Shown here: piece after piece, positions 8,659-13,035 of the stretch
Layout: the number at the start of each line of letters is the position of its first letter
Numbering within the stretch: the stretch's first letter is position 1
Assembly (NCBI GenBank): GCA_003228965.1
Contig: QIGP01000342.1
Span: 1-13,035 of the forward strand
DNA from: Gammaproteobacteria bacterium
GTDB taxonomy: Bacteria > Pseudomonadota > Gammaproteobacteria > Steroidobacterales > SZUA-146
DNA length: 13,035 nucleotides
Direction of reading: 5' to 3'
Program-made: the position numbers and the translations under genes
Notes under the pieces: generated by a model
The model's input: the letters and a program-made list of their open reading frames with translations, nothing else
The model's database searches: none
Told to the model about the DNA's origin: nothing

Positions 8659-8681
8659 CACCCAACTTCACAAGTTGAGTG
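8659..8681. repeat. Imperfect 23-bp palindrome in the kinase leader
   Basis: Arms CAACTT (8663-8668) and AAGTTG (8672-8677) flank CAC. One mismatched pair further out, CAC (8659-8661) pairs with GTG (8679-8681). Nine of ten arm positions match. It lies between the candidate kinase promoter and the kinase start, so it could be an operator for a dimeric regulator or an RNA hairpin. No known regulator is recognised. Confidence 0.45.
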
Positions 8682-8751
8682 CGCGACCGATAGGGAGTTT
8701 CGAAACAGCCGTAGGCGGGAGGTTGCATACCCGCATTCTCTGGTAACTCTA

Positions 8752-8781
8752 ATTATGCTTAGTAAGGTGTAAGAGTAGCAA
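8752..8781 (-). promoter_or_regulatory. Candidate sigma-70 promoter of the kinase-pilT operon
   Basis: On the minus strand a -35 box TTGCTA (8781-8776) and a -10 box CATAAT (8757-8752) are separated by 18 bp. They match the consensus at four and five of six positions. The start would be near 8745, giving a leader of about 150 nt. The CRP-like site centre at 8815.5 then lies at about -70, a helical phase used by class I CRP activation. Confidence 0.45.
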
Positions 8782-8804
8782 ATATATCAACTTCTTACGG
8801 GAAC

Positions 8805-8826
8805 AATTGTGATATTTTTCACATTA
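8805..8826. promoter_or_regulatory. CRP/Vfr-family (cAMP receptor protein) binding site
   Basis: TGTGATATTTTTCACA (8808-8823) has both half-sites of the CRP consensus, TGTGA and TCACA, perfect and with the correct 6-bp spacer. The flanks are A/T-rich (AAT before, TTA after) as in the 22-bp consensus. In Pseudomonas the CRP homologue Vfr recognises similar sites and controls type IV pili, which suits the adjacent pilT-type operon. The site lies about 70 bp upstream of a predicted start for that operon and could also act on mrp. The match is strong, but binding is inferred. Confidence 0.65.
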
Positions 8827-8982
8827 TTCAAGAGACTTTCAGTCCGCTGGAATCTTGGCGGTGGTCGGGGACTGGCGGCGAACACGTGTAACGAGTATAA
8901 GAAGCCCGCTGGCGACGTTTATTTAGATCGCTCAAAACCCTATCTAACACGATTATTATGCTTCAGGCAGGTGAAATTGGCT

Positions 8983-10053
8983 ATGCAACATCTCGTCGAC
9001 CCTGTTAAGGCGCTTGTACTGACCCCGTTCGACTCACCACTGTCTGAGCTTGCCAAAGTAAGTGTGGACTGCGAAAAAGGGAATGTTGAGCGTATTTCGA
9101 TCGAATTCGGCCTACCCGTCGCACGTAGTGCCGAGGCAATGACTGCGCAAATTTGCTCAGAAATTCCCGACCTTGCGTCGACTCAAATTGAGATCCGGTC
9201 AAACATTAAAACGCACGCCGTACGCCGCAACCTCAAACCGTTGGGGCAAATAAAGAACATCATTGCTGTCGCCTCAGCGAAAGGTGGCGTCGGTAAATCG
9301 ACCACCACGGTCAATTTGGCCCTGGCCCTTGCCAGTGAAGGGGCGCGCGTCGCGATTCTGGACGCGGATATTTATGGCCCGAGCGTTCCCCGTATGCTTG
9401 GCGTCGCCGATATTCAGCCAAAGAGCCACGACGGTAAAATTATTTAGCCGGTAGAGAGTCACGGAATTCTGTGTATGTCGATCGGTTTTCTGGTCGACGA
9501 AGATCAGCCTATGGTCTGGCGCGGACCGATGGTAACGCAGGCGCTAAACCAATTGCTCAATAGCACGGCGTGGGGTGAGCTCGACTATTTGATGGTAGAT
9601 ATGCCGCCTGGAACGGGCGATATCCAGCTTACGCTGTCTCAACAGGTGCCGGTCAGTGGCGCGATCATTGTTACGACTCCACAAGACATCGCGCTACTGG
9701 ATGCGCGTAAAGGCCTCAAAATGTTTGAAAAAGTCGAGGTTCCGATATTGGGTGTGATTGAAAACATGAGTGGCTACTTGTGTCCGAAATGCGGCCACGA
9801 AGCCGACATTTTCGGATCGGGTGGAGGTGAGCTTATGGCGCACGCCGACTCTGTTCCGTTTCTGGGTAAAATACCGCTGGATATCCGTATACGCGAAGAG
9901 CTGGATGCAGGAAAACCAACCGTTGGCCACGACCCCGATAGCGAACTTTCGACGCGCTACCGGCACATGGCGCTACGAGCTGCGGCTAAACTGCGCGCTG
10001 GCGGCACCGACTACAGTCGGCTGTTCCCAAAGATCGTGGTCGAAGATAGCTAA
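8983..10053 (+). pseudogene. mrp: Mrp/ApbC Fe-S cluster carrier ATPase, interrupted by an in-frame TAG
   Basis: This is a P-loop ATPase of the Mrp/NBP35 (ApbC) family, which carries 4Fe-4S clusters to apo-proteins in the cytoplasm. If the internal TAG is read through, the frame from ATG 8983 encodes 356 positions, the usual length. Order: a divergent short N-terminal DUF59-like region (about 1-75), the linker [22 protein letters not shown], the deviant Walker [11 protein letters not shown] (98-107), Walker B region [15 protein letters not shown], then codon 155 = TAG. The same frame continues with PVESHGILCMSIGFLVD, WRGPMV, MVDMPPGTGD and the cluster-binding CPKC at 267-270, to a TAA at 10051-10053. 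No other damage is visible. As read, translation ends at 9447 and yields a 154-residue fragment without CPKC. A restart at ATG 9475 (GGA 9 nt upstream) would yield a 192-residue C-terminal half without the Walker A. An upstream ATG at 8809 is in frame but adds 58 non-family residues. Confidence 0.88.
9445..9447 (+). other. In-frame amber codon inside mrp
   Basis: TAG follows GGT AAA ATT ATT and precedes CCG GTA GAG. In family members this position lies between the conserved DADIYGPS region and the PVE-HG segment and holds an ordinary residue. Single-base changes from CAG (Gln), GAG (Glu), AAG (Lys) or TTG (Leu) would each produce it. dcd and the second pilT gene end with TAG as a normal stop, so TAG is not generally reassigned here. 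Confidence 0.9.
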
Positions 10054-10669
10054 GCGCGACCTGAGATTTTTGACACTAACTGAACTATAAAAAGGACCCA
10101 AGTTGAGTATTAAAGCAGACCGCTGGATTCGGAAAATGGCTGAAAATCACGGCATGATCGAACCGTTCGAACCCGAGCAGGTGCGACAGGTCAATGGCGA
10201 AAAAGTAATTTCATACGGCACATCAAGCTACGGCTACGACGTACGCTGCGCCGAAGAATTCAAAATTTTCACCAACATTAATTCTGCGGTTGTCGATCCG
10301 AAGTCGTTCGACGCGAGCAGTTTTGTAGACATGCACAACAGCGAATGCATCATTCCGCCAAATTCGTTTGCGCTTGCACGCACCATCGAGTACTTCCGCA
10401 TTCCGCGCAATGTACTGACCATGTGCCTGGGTAAATCGACTTATGCTCGCTGCGGCATCATTGTAAACGTAACGCCGTTAGAACCCGAGTGGGAAGGTCA
10501 CGTAACGTTGGAATTTTCCAATACGACGCCGCTTCCAGCGCGCATATACGCCAATGAAGGTGTTGCTCAAATGCTGTTTTTCGAGTCTGATGAAGAGTGC
10601 GAAATCTCGTACGCCGACAGGGCCGGAAAATATCAGGGCCAGCGCGGAGTTACGCTCCCTCGCGGTTAG
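10054..10669 (+). promoter_or_regulatory. mrp-dcd gap with the ribosome binding site that fixes the dcd TTG start
   Basis: The 49-bp gap 10054-10102 contains AAAGGA at about 10091-10096, 6 nt before TTG 10103. This supports the non-ATG start of dcd. The relevant part of this entry is 10054-10105 only; the dcd gene itself is described separately. No terminator is seen, so dcd is probably transcribed with mrp. Confidence 0.4.
10103..10669 (+). CDS. dcd: dCTP deaminase
   Basis: This 188-residue cytoplasmic enzyme deaminates dCTP to dUTP, feeding dTMP synthesis through dUTPase. The sequence [22 protein letters not shown], then [19 protein letters not shown], closely resembles what I recall of Pseudomonas Dcd over the full length. 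The phosphate-binding KSTYARCG is at 111-118, the catalytic Glu is 137 in HVTLEF, and the C-terminal lid motif [12 protein letters not shown] is at 175-186. Start codon: TTG at 10103 with a strong AAAGGA 6 nt upstream; no ATG fits the conserved N-terminus. It lies 49 bp after mrp on the same strand, the order seen in Pseudomonas, so early termination in mrp could reduce its expression by polarity. Confidence 0.97.
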   Translation: MSIKADRWIRKMAENHGMIEPFEPEQVRQVNGEKVISYGTSSYGYDVRCAEEFKIFTNINSAVVDPKSFDASSFVDMHNSECIIPPNSFALARTIEYFRIPRNVLTMCLGKSTYARCGIIVNVTPLEPEWEGHVTLEFSNTTPLPARIYANEGVAQMLFFESDEECEISYADRAGKYQGQRGVTLPRG

Positions 10670-10804
10670 GCTCACCGGTACGTTAAGAATTCAGGATGGG
10701 ACAAAGGGGCACCTCTAAAGCCCAAGAATTCACATCTTGAGTCCACGGGTTATTAGAGGTGCCCAAAGGCCGCTAGCGCAGCGTAGTAGTGGCGCAGTTG
10801 GGGT
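10670..10804. other. Convergent intergenic region between dcd and the DUF3108 gene
   Basis: These 135 bp separate two genes pointing at each other. The region holds the 58-bp inverted-repeat element described next, plus a 9-bp direct repeat AAGAATTCA at 10685-10693 and 10724-10732. The stem could act as a bidirectional terminator, but neither strand has a T-tract after it. Confidence 0.6.
10707..10764. repeat. 58-bp element with perfect 12-bp inverted ends (MITE-like remnant or bidirectional hairpin)
   Basis: The left end GGGCACCTCTAA (10707-10718) is the exact reverse complement of the right end TTAGAGGTGCCC (10753-10764). After a small bulge the pairing continues as CCC (10721-10723) with GGG (10747-10749). 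The inner part contains a CAAGA/TCTTG stem. The element is flanked on both sides by AAAG (10703-10706 and 10765-10768), which looks like a 4-bp target-site duplication. Reading it as a tiny non-autonomous element or insertion-sequence scar is inference. A transcription-ending or mRNA-protecting hairpin between convergent genes is the simpler alternative. Confidence 0.6.
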
Positions 10805-11662
10805 TTAGCGTTCGTTGTCTTTCTGAGTCTCTGGTACGACCGGGCCCGACTTGCTGTGGTCGATCACTTTTTTAACCACTTCTTCAGGCGTTGCAGGAAG
10901 CGGTGATCCGTAGTCAAGCGTGTCGGTTACTCCCGACTGAATGCGCGTTGCGGTGAGTACGGTTCTGGGTTTGTCGTTTCTGAACTGAGTCATTTTTACG
11001 ATCGCAAAGTCGTGTTCGCGTGCCAGCCAGATATGATACGACCGCGACGATCCTTCGCGCTGCTGCTTAACTTTCAGCGTGTTGAAACGACCGGCTGGAG
11101 TGTCCAGCAGTTCTTCCCCAAGCGCGGTAAAAAGATACGTTTTGATGGCGTCACGGTCTACCAGCTGGTAGCTGTCGCGCAGCGCATTTTCGCCCAAATC
11201 GCGCATTAGTAACGCCTGCATTGCCAGACGATCACCAACTGGCTGGTCCAGATCAAGGACGTGGATTTCGTCCTGGTAGTTACTGATGGCCTTGCTGGTA
11301 TCCCAATCGAAATGGATTGACCGGTTGCGTTTGCCCGAACGCGACCCATCGTCGAACTCGTAGTCAATTCCGTGCATTTCGTTGTGCTCGGTAAACTCGA
11401 AGCGCGAATGTTCGATGACCGGGGTCTTGCGCAGCAATGCGGCGAAACCTCTCGGATGGGTTGTTGAAGACAGCGAATAAGAGTCGCGATTAATACGCGT
11501 CAGCATGACTGTCGACTCAGCCACGCGCGCGCCTGAATGATGGACATCGTAAACCGCAATAAACGGGGTAGGGCGATCGCCTGCAACGGCCAACGTCATA
11601 CAGCAGGTGGCTACCAGCCACCCGATAAGTTGGCATGGTTTAATGAAATTACGCGCCTTCAT
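10805..11662 (-). CDS. DUF3108 family secreted protein
   Basis: This 285-residue protein has an N-terminal signal peptide: basic MKARNFIK, a hydrophobic stretch LIGWLVATCCMTLAVA, and probable cleavage after AVA near residue 27. It should therefore be periplasmic. The mature part is mostly beta-strand-like: FIAVYDVHHSGARVAESTV at the start, DTPAGRFNTLKVKQQREG and YHIWLAREHDFAIVKM later. These are the features by which I recognise DUF3108, a family commonly found next to purMN in Gammaproteobacteria. Its function is unknown. I chose ATG 11662, preceded by GAGGAG about 10 nt upstream, rather than ATG 11680. It overlaps the end of purN by 14 bp in another frame, so translation is probably coupled. 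No membrane segment other than the signal peptide is seen. Confidence 0.85.
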   Translation of the reverse strand: MKARNFIKPCQLIGWLVATCCMTLAVAGDRPTPFIAVYDVHHSGARVAESTVMLTRINRDSYSLSSTTHPRGFAALLRKTPVIEHSRFEFTEHNEMHGIDYEFDDGSRSGKRNRSIHFDWDTSKAISNYQDEIHVLDLDQPVGDRLAMQALLMRDLGENALRDSYQLVDRDAIKTYLFTALGEELLDTPAGRFNTLKVKQQREGSSRSYHIWLAREHDFAIVKMTQFRNDKPRTVLTATRIQSGVTDTLDYGSPLPATPEEVVKKVIDHSKSGPVVPETQKDNER

Positions 11663-12341
11663 CGAACTCAAACTCCTCATTATTGTGGATGTTCACGATG
11701 CCACGAATTGGTGTCGTTCGTTTGGCCCCGTTTAGCCACACTTCACTGTCGCGCATGATGAGTCTGCCGCTTGCGAACCAATGAATAACGACCGGATACA
11801 GTATACGCTCCGCGCGCTGAACTTTCGTAGAAAGTGATTTGGGTGTGTCATTAGTTTCAATATTTACAATAGCTTGTGCAATCAACGGTCCGCCGTCCAA
11901 CACGTCGTTGACAAAGTGTACTGTACTGCCGTGTTCAGAATCACCCGCTTGCAACGCGCGTTGATATGTATTCAAGCCCGGATAAGACGGTAGCAGCGAC
12001 GGGTGAATATTGATTAGTTTACCGCTGAAGGCGCGAACAAATTCGGGGTTTACGATGCGCATGAAGCCTGCCAGTACAACAAGATCTGGCGAAGTCTCGG
12101 CAGTTGCGCGCAGCAGCGCTTCGTCGAAATCGGCCCGGTCCTCGTAGTCGTTGTAGTTAACGTAGTGGCTACGGCATCCGGCATTGCGGGCACGCGTGAG
12201 CCCATAGGCATCATACGTATCACTAATTACATCCGTAACGTTAAACCCGCTGTCGTCACGTTGCGAGTAAGACTGAATAGCGTCAAAGGTTGTCCCACCG
12301 CCGGATAAGAGGACCGTTACGCTGAGTGGCAAAACTTGCAA
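11649..12341 (-). CDS. purN: Phosphoribosylglycinamide formyltransferase (folate-dependent)
   Basis: This cytoplasmic enzyme of about 230 residues transfers the formyl group of 10-formyl-THF to GAR in de novo purine synthesis. The catalytic triad expected from E. coli is present: Asn 111 and His 113 in LINIHPSLLPSYPG, and Asp 149 in NDVLDGGP. The folate-binding VVLAGFMRI is at 88-96. The N-terminal substrate loop reads SGGGTTFDAI where the common form is SGxGSNLxA, so two positions that normally contact the GAR phosphate differ. The start is a TTG at 12341, 2 bp after the purM stop, with GGAA 8 nt upstream; a second TTG at 12332 would give MPLSVTVLLSG and is also possible. The C-terminus is roughly 15-20 residues longer than in E. 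coli and acidic. Confidence 0.95.
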   Translation of the reverse strand: MQVLPLSVTVLLSGGGTTFDAIQSYSQRDDSGFNVTDVISDTYDAYGLTRARNAGCRSHYVNYNDYEDRADFDEALLRATAETSPDLVVLAGFMRIVNPEFVRAFSGKLINIHPSLLPSYPGLNTYQRALQAGDSEHGSTVHFVNDVLDGGPLIAQAIVNIETNDTPKSLSTKVQRAERILYPVVIHWFASGRLIMRDSEVWLNGAKRTTPIRGIVNIHNNEEFEFDEGA

Positions 12342-12343
12342 AC

Positions 12344-13035
12344 TCAGGATTCCAGAATAAGTGCTTCGCCGTTTCCAAGGTCCCGCACTTCGCCAATTTG
12401 CCAGGCGGTTTCTCCGGCTGCGTTTAGCGCGCTGACCGCCGCGTCAGCCTGGTCGCCAGGTACAAAAACGGTCATGCCGACGCCGCAGTTAAACGTACGC
12501 CACATTTCGTATTGTGCAATGTTACCGATGTTTTGCAACCAGTTGAAAATGTCGGGCATGGTCCATGAATTGAGATCGATTACCGCACACACAGCATCGG
12601 GCAGTACACGCGGTATGTTCTCGAGCAGTCCGCCACCAGTGATGTGGGCCAAACCGTGAACCGGCATTTGTTCGAACAGGGACAGCAACGGCTTAACGTA
12701 AATACGTGTGGGTTGCAGCAGATCTTCAATGGGGGGCGTGCTCTGGCCTTCGTCTTTGGCAATGTCGATTAGTTTGCGAATAAGCGAGTAGCCGTTGGAG
12801 TGGGGACCGCTTGAACGTAGTGCAATGATCGCGTCGCCCGGACCTATTTTCTCCCCGGTGATCAGCTTGTCTTTTTCCACGACACCGACACAAAACCCGG
12901 CTAAATCGTAGTCGTCGCCCTGGTACATCCCCGGCAATTCTGCGGTTTCACCACCGATCAGGGCGGCGCCGGAAATTTCGCATCCTGTGGCGATGCTTGA
13001 GATTACGGTCGCGGCTACATCGACGTCGAGATGAC
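12344..13035 (-). CDS. purM: Phosphoribosylformylglycinamidine cyclo-ligase (AIR synthetase), C-terminal part
   Basis: These are the C-terminal 230 residues of PurM, which uses ATP to close the imidazole ring of FGAM to give AIR, the step two after PurN. The frame is open across the right edge, so the first about 115 residues (with the ATP-binding N-terminal part) are missing. Family signatures in order: [75 protein letters not shown]. The TGA at 12346-12344 is separated from the purN start by 2 bp, so purM and purN form an operon with DUF3108 downstream. Confidence 0.97.
   Translation of the reverse strand, partial: HLDVDVAATVISSIATGCEISGAALIGGETAELPGMYQGDDYDLAGFCVGVVEKDKLITGEKIGPGDAIIALRSSGPHSNGYSLIRKLIDIAKDEGQSTPPIEDLLQPTRIYVKPLLSLFEQMPVHGLAHITGGGLLENIPRVLPDAVCAVIDLNSWTMPDIFNWLQNIGNIAQYEMWRTFNCGVGMTVFVPGDQADAAVSALNAAGETAWQIGEVRDLGNGEALILES

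Larger units (their letters stand above)
8593..8982. other. Divergent control region between the kinase-pilT operon and mrp-dcd
   Basis: These 390 bp lie between the kinase ATG (minus) and the preferred mrp ATG (plus). They hold a near-consensus CRP/Vfr operator, a sigma-70-like promoter facing the kinase, and an imperfect 23-bp palindrome in the predicted kinase leader; each is listed separately. A short perfect palindrome, CCAATcATTGG, sits at 8634-8644. The plus strand is open from an ATG at 8809, but the first 58 codons of that frame look nothing like Mrp. I found no convincing promoter for mrp. Confidence 0.6.

Noticed and set aside
8809..8982. Upstream ATG at 8809 as the start of mrp
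   Set aside because: It is in frame, but the extra 58 residues do not resemble any Mrp N-terminus and overlap the CRP-like operator. ATG 8983 gives the usual family length.
9445..9447. General reassignment of TAG to a sense codon
   Set aside because: dcd and the second pilT-type gene end with TAG exactly at the expected family C-termini.
10065..10095. TTGACA and TATAAA boxes in the mrp-dcd gap as a dcd promoter
   Set aside because: The boxes are only 10 bp apart, far below the 16-18 bp required, so they cannot work as a pair.
10670..10804. Integron attC site in the dcd-DUF3108 gap
   Set aside because: A GTTAAGA stretch is present, but the paired core sites and their orientation are absent, and no integrase or cassette structure is nearby.

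Overview
The window is about 13 kb of chromosome from a Gammaproteobacterium, probably a marine or environmental relative of the Pseudomonadales and their neighbours. The base composition is moderate, near 50 % G+C by eye. Three things support this: the Dcd protein is very close to the Pseudomonas type, the gene order metG - rsxABC / mrp - dcd is one I know from Pseudomonas, and purM-purN-DUF3108 is a common gammaproteobacterial cluster. I cannot name the genus.

Layout, left to right. (1) 1-1842, minus strand: rsxC (cut by the left edge), rsxB and rsxA. These are subunits of the Rnf/Rsx membrane electron-transport complex, and successive genes overlap by one base. (2) 1864-3882, minus: metG, methionyl-tRNA synthetase. 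(3) 4026-8592, minus: a three-gene operon. The first gene encodes a soluble protein with N-terminal HEAT-like repeats and a complete C-terminal Hanks-type Ser/Thr kinase. It is followed, at 9-10 bp spacings, by two collinear PilT-family ATPases. (4) 8593-8982: a divergent control region with a near-consensus CRP/Vfr operator and a candidate sigma-70 promoter pointing at the kinase-pilT operon. (5) 8983-10669, plus: mrp/apbC, a P-loop Fe-S cluster carrier interrupted by an in-frame TAG, then dcd (dCTP deaminase, TTG start). (6) 10670-10804: a convergent intergenic region containing a 58-bp element with perfect 12-bp inverted ends flanked by a 4-bp direct repeat. (7) 10805-13035, minus: a secreted DUF3108 protein, purN, and purM (cut by the right edge).

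Most of this is housekeeping: redox, translation, Fe-S assembly, pyrimidine and purine nucleotide synthesis. The accessory part is the kinase-pilT-pilT module lodged between metG and mrp, two genes that are neighbours in E. coli and Pseudomonas. Its gene content and its upstream CRP/Vfr-like site suggest a phosphorylation- and cAMP-responsive control unit for type IV pilus retraction or a related motor. That is inference from context. The other point that needs checking is the amber codon in an otherwise intact mrp.
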